Source of the DNA: an uncultured Lachnospiraceae bacterium
Lineage (GTDB): Bacteria > Bacillota > Clostridia > Lachnospirales > Lachnospiraceae
Length of the DNA: 33,954 nt
Reading direction: 5' to 3'
Assembly (NCBI GenBank): GCA_947589055.1
Contig: CANPZL010000026.1
Coordinates: 1-33,954, forward strand
Shown: one piece after another, positions 16,285 to 22,896 of the stretch
How positions within the stretch are numbered: position 1 is the first letter of the stretch
Layout: every line of letters begins with the position of its first letter
Program-made: the position numbers and the translations under genes
The notes under the pieces: generated by a model
The model's input: the letters and a program-made list of their open reading frames with translations, nothing else
What the model was told of the DNA's origin: nothing
The model's database searches: none

Positions 16285-17647
16285 CTTCTTGATGAAGGGC
16301 GGATACGATCTCGTCAAAGGCTTGATTGATCGTATCTAAGTGATCTGCGTTATCAGATTTTTCTGAATGGTCTTGTTCTGGCTGTTTTGTATCGGGTGTG
16401 TCGTTTGTCTCTTCCTCTTCCGGTGGTGTTGTCTCTTCCGGTTCGTTGAGGTTGGTAGGAAGGGGAATGCCTTTTTCATTTTTTTTGCGTAACCGCTTCC
16501 GGCTGTCCTCTCCTATGAGACGGTAAATGGTAGCTGCCAGAGGAACGCCGATCAGCATACCAAAGACACCGTTTAGGCTTGCGCCGATCGTAACGGCAGC
16601 CAGTACCCAGATGCCCGGAAGACCGACAGAGGAGCCGACTACCTTCGGATAGATCAGATTTCCTTCTAATTGCTGTAGGACAATAATGAAAACTACGAAC
16701 AGCAATGCCTGAATAGGCCCGCCCTGTGTAAAGACCATAAAAGCGCCGACGATGGCACCGATATAGGCGCCAATGACTGGAATCAGGGCAGTTGCCCCGA
16801 CTAAGGTTCCGATCATGGGGGCATATGGAAAACGAAAGATTGTCATACCCAGACTGCAAAGCAGGCCGAGGATAACCGCTTCCGTACACTGTCCGACAAT
16901 AAAATTAGAAAAGGTCTCGTTAGCGACGCCGCAGATATGGTAGATACGATCTGCCAGCTTTGGACGAAGATAGGCATAAACTAACCGTTTTATCTGCCGG
17001 CCTAATTTTTCCTTAGAAGCAAGTGCATATATGCCAAATACCAAGGCGATAAAGAAGCGGACAACTTTGCCGCCGATGTTGGAGACGATGCTGATGGAGG
17101 AATCCATAATGGTTCCAAGCTTTCCGGAACCGTCCGATCCGAAGATCATAGCGAGCAGCTTTGTAGCCGATTGTTCCCAGTTAATGGATTCTGTATTTTT
17201 CAGGTCAATCCCAAGATTTGTGCTAAGCCATTCCTCCAGAGGCGGAATACGACTGATAAACTCTGCTGTTTTGCTGATAATACTATCGGATGAGGAGGAA
17301 AGCTCATGGGATAGCAGAGTGAATGCGCCGATCAGTTCCGGTATGACGATGATGCAGACGCAGGCGATTACCAGCAGGATGATTAACAGGGAAAGAAAGA
17401 TGCACACCGGACGCCTGCTTTTTACCAGGAATGCATTCTTGGCTTTTGGAAAATAAATCTTCTCCAGCCGAACCATAATGATATTGATGACGAAAGCGAT
17501 GGCAAATCCCAAAAAGATCGGTGACATGAAGCCGATCAGTACGACCAGTCCCTGCATGGCAGCATCAAAGTGCATGATGATCAGGACTGCTATTACAAGT
17601 AGTAGTATAGTTTTAAGAATTACCCGGTCCAGTTCTTTTCGATCCAT
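16265..17647 (-). CDS. AI-2E family transporter
   Basis: A 460-residue membrane protein with about eight helices (for example TILLLVIAVLIIMHF and LLIILLVIACVCIIVI). The conserved AI-2E core near the C-terminus is present (PMIGTLVGATALIPVIGAYIG, LEGNLIYPKVVGSSVGLP). The start follows AGAAAGGACT. The last 80 residues form a long acidic tail (PEETTPPEEEETND) that is not typical of the family. AI-2E proteins have been linked to autoinducer-2 export or to sodium/proton antiport, so the substrate here is open. The gene is the right-hand cargo of the cotJC element and has its own promoter close to the attachment site. Confidence 0.85.
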   Translation of the reverse strand: MDRKELDRVILKTILLLVIAVLIIMHFDAAMQGLVVLIGFMSPIFLGFAIAFVINIIMVRLEKIYFPKAKNAFLVKSRRPVCIFLSLLIILLVIACVCIIVIPELIGAFTLLSHELSSSSDSIISKTAEFISRIPPLEEWLSTNLGIDLKNTESINWEQSATKLLAMIFGSDGSGKLGTIMDSSISIVSNIGGKVVRFFIALVFGIYALASKEKLGRQIKRLVYAYLRPKLADRIYHICGVANETFSNFIVGQCTEAVILGLLCSLGMTIFRFPYAPMIGTLVGATALIPVIGAYIGAIVGAFMVFTQGGPIQALLFVVFIIVLQQLEGNLIYPKVVGSSVGLPGIWVLAAVTIGASLNGVFGMLIGVPLAATIYRLIGEDSRKRLRKKNEKGIPLPTNLNEPEETTPPEEEETNDTPDTKQPEQDHSEKSDNADHLDTINQAFDEIVSALHQEDDSEQE

Positions 17648-17717
17648 ATGTATAGTCCTTTCTAATGTGCAGCGTTACAGCTTTTTATAAGTATTTCCCA
17701 AAGAAAGCTATATATTC

Positions 17718-17746
17718 AGAATAGCATAGCAAATCGGTTCTTTCAA
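17718..17746 (-). promoter_or_regulatory. Promoter of the AI-2E gene
   Basis: On the - strand TTGAAA (17746-17741), 17 bp, then TATTCT (17723-17718). It lies inside the element about 25 bp from the attachment core, so the permease can be expressed whether the element is inserted or excised. Confidence 0.55.
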
Positions 17747-17752
17747 GTGAAA

Positions 17753-17776
17753 GTATATCCTGCCATTGGCACCACC
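17753..17776. other. Attachment site, right end of the cotJC element
   Basis: The shared core ACCACC is at 17771-17776. To its left is the element arm GTATATCCTGCCATTGGC; to its right is cotJC sequence (ATACTGAGAT). The arm is the inverted repeat of the one at 10462-10475, with a single extra base. Confidence 0.8.
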
Positions 17777-17866
17777 ATACTGAGATATAATGGCCTGTGC
17801 CAGTTTAGCGTCGGTCACTTTGATATTGACCGGAAATTGTAAACGTTTTTCATAGATCCACATAGC

Positions 17867-18124
17867 TTACACCTCCCCTTGCCAAGGCCACGGACCTTGA
17901 TTCCACTGCCATTCATTTCCGCAGGTTACGTTGTATCGATTCAAGGGTCCATAATACTTGGTGTATTCCTTGACAGCCTGTTTCCGCTGCTCTTTGCAGG
18001 TGTTGTAGTATTCCAGGGCTTCCGCATTGTTTGGGTGTGTGTCGAGGAATAGCGTCACATCGTCGAGAGCAAGACTGACAGCGTCGATATATCTCAGTAA
18101 TTGTTTTTGATTCATGCTGTTCAT
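17867..18124 (-). CDS. cotJB: Spore coat protein CotJB
   Basis: An 85-residue protein with the CotJB signatures LLRYIDAVSLALDDVTLFLD, HPNNAEALEYY and YGPLNRYNV, and a Trp/Pro-rich end (WQWNQGPWPWQGEV). In Bacillus, CotJB is made with CotJA and CotJC in the mother cell and enters the spore coat. Its ATG overlaps the cotJA stop (ATGA), and its own end carries the ribosome site of cotJC. Intact. Confidence 0.9.
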   Translation of the reverse strand: MNSMNQKQLLRYIDAVSLALDDVTLFLDTHPNNAEALEYYNTCKEQRKQAVKEYTKYYGPLNRYNVTCGNEWQWNQGPWPWQGEV

Positions 18125-18432
18125 GCACAGTTACCTCTCTTTCCGCAGAAGATTAGATTTAGATCCACGAAGATGGTTCCTTCACATAAGCCCTTTTCCG
18201 GGGTATACAAATCGCCCCATTTCTGCATGGGTACATAACCCATACCAATCGGAAATTCATCATGATCGTGGTGATGTCTATCCTTGCAAGGGGTATTCTG
18301 TACGACGCTGGGGTTAGGCATTTGCTGCCGCTGCCCTTGTCGTGAACAACCGCCGTTATTACATTGACGATTCATGTTATAACCACTGCCGCCGGACATA
18401 TTGCGGCCTTGTGGGTATCTGACTGGTTCCAT
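18121..18432 (-). CDS. cotJA: Spore coat-associated protein CotJA
   Basis: A 103-residue protein with AGAAAGGAAGG before its ATG. The C-terminal 50 residues match CotJA (GMGYVPMQKWGDLY, then GLCEGTIFVDLNL). The N-terminal half is rich in Gly, Asn, Gln and His (CKDRHHHDHDEF) and is longer than in Bacillus CotJA (about 82 residues). It is the first gene of the cotJ operon. A candidate sporulation promoter lies at 18477-18506. Confidence 0.88.
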   Translation of the reverse strand: MEPVRYPQGRNMSGGSGYNMNRQCNNGGCSRQGQRQQMPNPSVVQNTPCKDRHHHDHDEFPIGMGYVPMQKWGDLYTPEKGLCEGTIFVDLNLIFCGKRGNCA

Positions 18433-18476
18433 GTTTTGCCTTCCTTTCTGTTCCGCATTTACGGTGTTATATTGTT

Positions 18477-18506
18477 ATCTTATGTCGAGACCTTTGAAAT
18501 GGTGAA
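18477..18506 (-). promoter_or_regulatory. Candidate sigma-E-like promoter of cotJ
   Basis: On the - strand TTCACCAT (18506-18499), 14 bp, then CATAAGAT (18484-18477). It matches 5 of 8 and 6 of 8 positions of the Bacillus sigma-E pattern. CATAAGATA would also suit sigma-K (CATA-N3-TA) with AC 17 bp upstream. In Bacillus cotJ is sigma-E dependent. Confidence 0.45.
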
Positions 18507-18527
18507 AAAGAAAGAAAAAAGCCGCTT

Positions 18528-19154
18528 TTATTCAGCAGCTTCTTCGGGATAAAAGATATGGGTTTCATCCAGGATATGAAAGTTTCCCTGTTCCAGTTTT
18601 AGAAGAATGACGTTGCAGTTTTTTTGCAATCCGCCGGACCAGAATTGTGACAGATCATGGCCCTTTACATAGGTCATAAGTGCTTTGTTGATGGCTCCGT
18701 GGGCGACGATCATAACACGCCGGCAGACTGGCTCCAGTGGGAGGATCACTTCCTCCATGAAGCTGGCGGCCCGTTTACAGAGCTGTTCTAAGGATTCCCC
18801 GTTTTTCGGCGCCCGATATAAATGCGGCTGCTTGAAGAAAAAGCGGAAGGAACAGTCTTGATCGGCCAGAAGAGACGACATATTTTTTCCTTCATATTCG
18901 CCGAAACATAGTTCCCGCAGACGATCGTCTGTAATGATTTCTACATCTTGACTGCCGCGAAACAGACAGGCGGTTTCATAGGCACGTTTTAACGGGCTGG
19001 AAAAGATCCGGTCAAAGGAAGTGCATGAAAGAGCTTCGCCGGACAACCGGGCAAGCCGGCGGCCCGCCTCGCTTAATGGCACATCCGTGCTTCCCTGTAG
19101 CAGTTTTTCCTTATTCCATTCTGTTTCTCCGTGACGAACGATATATAACTCCAT
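18528..19154 (-). CDS. Histidine phosphatase family protein
   Basis: A 208-residue protein with GATGAGGAGCC before its ATG. The phosphohistidine loop is RHGETEWN at residues 7-14, and the second histidine is in AHGAINKALMTY. FSSPLKRAYETA is the standard middle motif. It is a phosphoglycerate-mutase-like phosphatase; close relatives act on alpha-ribazole phosphate or small phosphorylated metabolites, so the substrate is open. It is transcribed divergently from the NUDIX gene. Confidence 0.85.
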   Translation of the reverse strand: MELYIVRHGETEWNKEKLLQGSTDVPLSEAGRRLARLSGEALSCTSFDRIFSSPLKRAYETACLFRGSQDVEIITDDRLRELCFGEYEGKNMSSLLADQDCSFRFFFKQPHLYRAPKNGESLEQLCKRAASFMEEVILPLEPVCRRVMIVAHGAINKALMTYVKGHDLSQFWSGGLQKNCNVILLKLEQGNFHILDETHIFYPEEAAE

Positions 19155-19208
19155 AGCAGGCTCCTCATCGTTTAACCGTTATCTGAATCCGTACATGAAT
19201 TCATAACG

Positions 19209-19237
19209 ATTATAGTTGGTGCATAGAAATTTGTCAA
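19209..19237 (-). promoter_or_regulatory. Promoter of the histidine phosphatase gene
   Basis: On the - strand TTGACA (19237-19232) and TATAAT (19214-19209) are 17 bp apart, a perfect sigma-A consensus. Its -35 stands 9 bp from the -35 of the divergent NUDIX promoter. TGTCA-AAG-TGACA (19232-19244) spans the space and could be a shared operator. Confidence 0.8.
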
Positions 19238-19246
19238 AGTGACATA

Positions 19247-19275
19247 TTGTCATTCCGGCGGAAACGCTGTAGAAT
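19247..19275 (+). promoter_or_regulatory. Promoter of the NUDIX gene
   Basis: TTGTCA (19247-19252) and TAGAAT (19270-19275) are 17 bp apart. The predicted start near 19282 lies after the in-frame ATG at 19247, which supports the later ATG at 19310 as the true gene start. Confidence 0.65.
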
Positions 19276-19309
19276 TGCAGATAACAAGGAAAACAGAAAG
19301 GAATGCGAA

Positions 19310-19873
19310 ATGGAATTCCAAAAGATTGAAACGATTCATCAGGGTCGATTTATCACCCGTTATAATGTGACCTATAAAACAAGGGACGGTCAGGATAAAG
19401 TATACGAAATGATAAGCCGGGATCCCGGTCTGACGGATTTTGAAAGTCTGAGCGAGCATAAGACGGATGCGGTGGTTTTGATTATGGAGGACGAGGCCGG
19501 TGAACGGATTTTATTAAACCGGGAGTACCGTTTGGCGGTAGGCGGCTGGGTCTATAATTTCCCCGCGGGGCTGATCGATCCGGGGGAAACACCGGAGGAA
19601 AGCGCCGCAAGAGAACTAAAAGAAGAAACCGGACTGGATTTGATAAGAATTATAGACGTTATTCCGGATAGCTATAGTGCGGTAGGCTTTAGTAACGAAA
19701 AAAATAAGTGTATTGTTGGAATTGCAGGAGGCAGCTTTGCACCCAGCAATTCTACCGTAGAAGAAATCGAGGCAGGCTGGTATACGAAAAACCAGGTACG
19801 CCGCTTGTTAGACACAGAATTATTTGCCGCCAGAACGCAGGCATACTGTTATCTTTGGGCAAGACAGACATAA
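19310..19873 (+). CDS. NUDIX hydrolase (ADP-ribose pyrophosphatase-like)
   Basis: A 187-residue protein starting MEFQKIETIHQGRFI after AGAAAGGA. The NUDIX box is complete: GLIDPGETPEESAARELKEE followed by TGL. The preceding strand domain (LLNREYRLAVGGWVYNFPAG) is as in ADP-ribose pyrophosphatases, which split ADP-ribose into AMP and ribose 5-phosphate using Mg2+. Other nucleoside diphosphate substrates cannot be ruled out. A MATE transporter gene follows after 19 bp and is probably co-transcribed. Confidence 0.88.
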   Translation: MEFQKIETIHQGRFITRYNVTYKTRDGQDKVYEMISRDPGLTDFESLSEHKTDAVVLIMEDEAGERILLNREYRLAVGGWVYNFPAGLIDPGETPEESAARELKEETGLDLIRIIDVIPDSYSAVGFSNEKNKCIVGIAGGSFAPSNSTVEEIEAGWYTKNQVRRLLDTELFAARTQAYCYLWARQT

Positions 19874-19892
19874 GCAGATTGAGGTTTTAATT

Positions 19893-21248
19893 ATGAAAGA
19901 TTTAACGAAGGGAAATATCATGAAGCTGCTGATCGGATTTGCGGTTCCTTTGCTGATCGGCAATATTTTTCAACAGCTTTATAATGTGGTAGATACAAAG
20001 GTTGTCGGAGAAATACTGGGGAAAGACGCACTGGCGGCTTTGGGCGCCAGCGGCCCTATTTACAATATGATCGTAGGCGCCCTGATGGGACTTGGGAACG
20101 GGTTTGGAATCGTGATAGCCAAATTCCACGGTGCAAAGCAGATGGAACGAATGCGGCAGGCGGTAGCCAATGCAGTTTCTTTAAGTTTTAGCATAACAGT
20201 GGTGATTACTGCGCTGTCCCTGATTTTGATCGAGCCTTTGTTAAAGATGTTACATACCCCAGAGGAAATTATGCCAAGATGTATCGCATATATCCGCATC
20301 ATTATCTGGTTTATGATTTTTACGACTGCCTATAATCTATGTGCGTCCGTTCTTCGGGCGTTGGGTGATACCATTTGGCCCTTGATCTTTTTGGCGATTG
20401 CAATGGTATGCAATATCGGCTTGGATATTCTGCTGGTCGGTGTATTGAATATGGATGTTCAGGGGGCGGCATATGCAACCATCATTTCACAGGCGATTTC
20501 GTTTGTTTGTTGTATCATTTATATCATAGTGAAATGTCCGGCGCTGCATTTGAAATGGTCGGATTTTCGTATGGAGGCAAAGCTGGTCGGAGATTTGATC
20601 GGACAGGGTCTGGCAATGGCATTTATGATGTGCTTCGTGTCCATTGGTACCCTGATTTTACAGGGAGCAATCAATCGTTTAGGAACGAATATTATTGCGG
20701 CACATACCATTGCGAGAAAGCTCAGTGAGATTTTCATGCTCCCCTTTAGTACCTTAAGTGCGGCAACTGCCACATTTACCGGACAGAATTTTGGCGCCGG
20801 ACAGTTTGGCCGGATCCGGCGGGGCATCTGGAATGCGATTTTATTATCGTGGATTTGGGCGGCGCTGGTCGTTGTTGCGGTTTATACGATGGCACCGTTC
20901 TTGATCTGGTTGATTTCCGGGGCAAAGACGCCGGAGGTAGTGGATAATGCTGTCTGGTATATCAAGTTTGATACGCCTTTTTATTTCATATTGGGGATCC
21001 TTCTTATCAGCCGGAATGCTATGCAGGGCTTGGGCCGAAAGGTAATACCTTTGATCGCCAGCGGCTTGGAATTGCTTGGAAAGCTGATCGTGGCATGGGT
21101 ATTAGCGGATCGTATGGGATATTTCGGGATTATCCTCTCGGAGCCGGTAATCTGGATCGTATGTACGCTGCTGCTGGGAAGCGTGCTGTTGTCGGATTCC
21201 AGATTGCGAAAGCCCAAAAGGGACAGGATAACGGGCGGTAGTGCCTGA
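19893..21248 (+). CDS. MATE family multidrug/metabolite exporter
   Basis: A 451-residue protein with twelve predicted membrane helices, starting MKDLTKGNIMKLLIGFAVP after GATTGAGG. The upstream in-frame start at 19824 lies within the NUDIX gene and is rejected. Typical MATE motifs are seen: NIFQQLYNVVDTKVVGE in helix 1 and AHTIARKLSEIF and GQNFGAGQF in the second half. MATE proteins export cationic compounds using Na+ or H+ gradients. The substrate cannot be told from sequence. Confidence 0.9.
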   Translation: MKDLTKGNIMKLLIGFAVPLLIGNIFQQLYNVVDTKVVGEILGKDALAALGASGPIYNMIVGALMGLGNGFGIVIAKFHGAKQMERMRQAVANAVSLSFSITVVITALSLILIEPLLKMLHTPEEIMPRCIAYIRIIIWFMIFTTAYNLCASVLRALGDTIWPLIFLAIAMVCNIGLDILLVGVLNMDVQGAAYATIISQAISFVCCIIYIIVKCPALHLKWSDFRMEAKLVGDLIGQGLAMAFMMCFVSIGTLILQGAINRLGTNIIAAHTIARKLSEIFMLPFSTLSAATATFTGQNFGAGQFGRIRRGIWNAILLSWIWAALVVVAVYTMAPFLIWLISGAKTPEVVDNAVWYIKFDTPFYFILGILLISRNAMQGLGRKVIPLIASGLELLGKLIVAWVLADRMGYFGIILSEPVIWIVCTLLLGSVLLSDSRLRKPKRDRITGGSA

Positions 21249-21296
21249 TAAAATGAGCGTAAAAAAGTCAGTACATTTATAGAAAGAAAGGATCAT

Positions 21297-22049
21297 ATGA
21301 AACGAATAGAGCTTCTGTTTCCAGAGTATATACAAGTAAATTATAAGGGAACTCTTTCCTATGGTGGGAATCAAAACTGGTTTCTATCAGACAAACGGTT
21401 GGATCGGGACGCACGAATCCGTAAGTGGGGCTGCGGATTGATCGCATTAGGAGATCTGTTCCTTTATCTCGCCCGGTCTAACCGGATGTATCAGACCGAT
21501 GCAGTAAGCCTTGCACGGGTATTCCGTCCGGTGCTGGAATGGGAAGATTATAAAAGCTATATTTATTATATTCATACCCGGTTTGCACAGGTGACAGCAG
21601 GAAGCGGGATCAATGGTATCGCCATGGCCGGAGCGGTTCGGCGGTACTGCATCAAATATAAAATTCCGCTTACGATTGCATGGAAAGGATTTTTAGATGG
21701 ACAGCAAATGCTTCGTGTGATCCGAAAGATGTTAAAAGAGAATCTTCCGGTTATCATTTCTATCGGCCCGAATACGCCGTTGTTTTTTCGGGGAAAGGGT
21801 ATTTGCTTTTATACATTGACAGAGAAACAGGAATTTATTCCCAGTGCTTATCAGGCGGTACATGGACATTACGTCGTAGTGACGGGAATGATAGGCTTAA
21901 AGCATAAGCGGATTATGCTTCGTATATCCTCATGGGGAAAAGAGTATTATATTGATTATCAGGAGTATCGGACTTATATTGAACAGGAAGGAGATTCCCT
22001 GACTAGCAGCTTGTTGTATTTATCGAAAGAAGATGGAACGCTGTTTTAA
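21297..22049 (+). CDS. Papain-like (C39-like) cysteine peptidase-fold protein
   Basis: A 250-residue protein with AGAAAGGATC before its ATG. The pattern NQNWFLSDKRL, then KWGCGLIALGDLFLY, resembles the glutamine-and-cysteine region of C39-like peptidases. A later GHYVVVTGM supplies the histidine and ISSWGKEYYIDYQEY the third position. No signal peptide or transporter domain is attached, so it is probably cytoplasmic or acts on an unknown substrate. It lies between the MATE gene and a two-component system. Fold assignment is moderately sure; enzyme activity is inference. Confidence 0.55.
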   Translation: MKRIELLFPEYIQVNYKGTLSYGGNQNWFLSDKRLDRDARIRKWGCGLIALGDLFLYLARSNRMYQTDAVSLARVFRPVLEWEDYKSYIYYIHTRFAQVTAGSGINGIAMAGAVRRYCIKYKIPLTIAWKGFLDGQQMLRVIRKMLKENLPVIISIGPNTPLFFRGKGICFYTLTEKQEFIPSAYQAVHGHYVVVTGMIGLKHKRIMLRISSWGKEYYIDYQEYRTYIEQEGDSLTSSLLYLSKEDGTLF

Positions 22050-22065
22050 GAATATCTTCATTTTC

Positions 22066-22099
22066 TTTACAATCTTTTGTAAGGTTCCGTTGCTATGAT
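22066..22099 (+). promoter_or_regulatory. Candidate promoter and operator of the two-component system
   Basis: TTACAA and TTGTAA (22067-22072, 22077-22082) are a 6-bp inverted repeat, followed by an extended -10 TGCTATGAT ending at 22099. No -35 is properly spaced, so an activator such as the encoded response regulator may be needed. Inference. Confidence 0.4.
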
Positions 22100-22181
22100 A
22101 GATAGCAGCCGGGTATTGCTTCGGAGCAAGCGGCTTTGTTACTAAAGAGATACTGGGAATACGGGGTTACGAGGTGAAAAG

Positions 22182-22874
22182 ATGAATATTTTAGTATGCG
22201 ATGATGATAAGGAAATTGTAGAAGCGGTCAGCCTGTATCTGGAACAGGAAGGATATACGGTATGTCATGCATATGACGGATTGGAAGCATTGGAGATCAT
22301 GAATACAAAAAATATACAGCTCATGATTATAGACATCATGATGCCGAATCTGGACGGGATCCATGCGGTTTTGGAGATCCGAAAGAAAAGCAATATCCCT
22401 GTGATTTTTTTATCTGCTAAATCCGAGGATACAGACAAGATCATGGGGCTTACCATTGGGGCCGATGATTATGTAACAAAACCGTTTAATCCGTTAGAAC
22501 TGGTAGCCAGAGTAAAATCCCAGCTCAGGCGGTATTCAAAGCTTGGAAGTATGCCGGAAAACCGAAAAAATGTACTGGTGAATGGCGGCCTGACTCTGGA
22601 AGATGATAAAAAGCTGATCACGTTAGATGGAGAACCGATAAAATTTACACCTACGGAATATAAGATCCTGCGTTTATTTATGCAGAATCTGGGAATAGTA
22701 TTTTCCAGTGCCAAGATTTATGAAAGCATCTGGGAAGGTGATTCCTATGCTACCGAAAATATTGTATCCGTTCATATTAGAAGAATTCGAGAAAAAATAG
22801 AGATCAATCCGAAGGAACCTAAATACATCAAAGTAATGTGGGGTGTAGGATATAAGATGGATCGTCTGGATTAA
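22182..22874 (+). CDS. OmpR-family response regulator
   Basis: A 230-residue protein with ACGAGGTGAAAAG before its ATG. The receiver domain has acidic cluster CDDD at residues 6-9, phosphoacceptor Asp51 (IIDIMMPNLDG) and Lys in YVTKPFNP. A winged-helix effector domain follows (FTPTEYKILRLFMQN, then ENIVSVHIRRIREKI). It is phosphorylated by the sensor kinase encoded 22 bp downstream and binds promoter DNA. The regulated genes are unknown; the pair resembles envelope-stress systems of Clostridia. Confidence 0.92.
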   Translation: MNILVCDDDKEIVEAVSLYLEQEGYTVCHAYDGLEALEIMNTKNIQLMIIDIMMPNLDGIHAVLEIRKKSNIPVIFLSAKSEDTDKIMGLTIGADDYVTKPFNPLELVARVKSQLRRYSKLGSMPENRKNVLVNGGLTLEDDKKLITLDGEPIKFTPTEYKILRLFMQNLGIVFSSAKIYESIWEGDSYATENIVSVHIRRIREKIEINPKEPKYIKVMWGVGYKMDRLD

Positions 22875-22896
22875 ACCGGAGAAAGGGCAGGCAAAG

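Larger units (their letters stand above)
10456..17776. mobile_element. 7.3-kb serine-recombinase element inserted in cotJC
   Basis: The segment is bounded by two direct copies of ACCACC (10456-10461 and 17771-17776), giving a unit of 7,315 bp. Removing it joins CotJC residues ending SQYGG to PDGESGAAM in frame, exactly matching the family sequence. Circularising it creates ATATCCTGCCATTG, a short core, then CAATGGCAGATAT, which is an almost perfect palindrome. Cargo: serine recombinase (10478-11707), XRE-cupin regulator and potABCD (11876-16229), and an AI-2E permease (16265-17647). No phage or conjugation genes are present. The architecture is like the sigK skin element: a recombinase-bearing segment interrupting a sporulation gene. 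The boundaries are seen in sequence; mobility and timing are inferred. Confidence 0.8.
17708..17863 (-). pseudogene. cotJC: cotJC 5' fragment, codons 1-31 plus read-through
   Basis: Starting with the GGGGAGGTG ribosome site in the cotJB end, this reads MWIYEKRLQFPVNI, then KLAQAIISQYGG, the conserved CotJC N-terminus. After codon 31 the frame enters element sequence (ANGRIYFHL) and stops at 17708. The remaining conserved CotJC (PDGESGAAM onwards) is found 7.3 kb away at 10342-10461. The last two coat codons, GGT GGT (17776-17771), are the shared recombination core. CotJC belongs to the manganese-catalase-like coat proteins; this piece alone cannot be functional. Confidence 0.88.

Noticed and set aside
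17031..17456. 141-residue frame on the + strand
   Set aside because: It is antisense to the AI-2E gene, has no ribosome site and its composition reflects the opposite strand.
10342..17863. Split cotJC as an assembly or inversion artefact
   Set aside because: Both pieces have the same orientation, share a 6-bp core in codon phase and are flanked by inverted arms, which an assembly error would not create.
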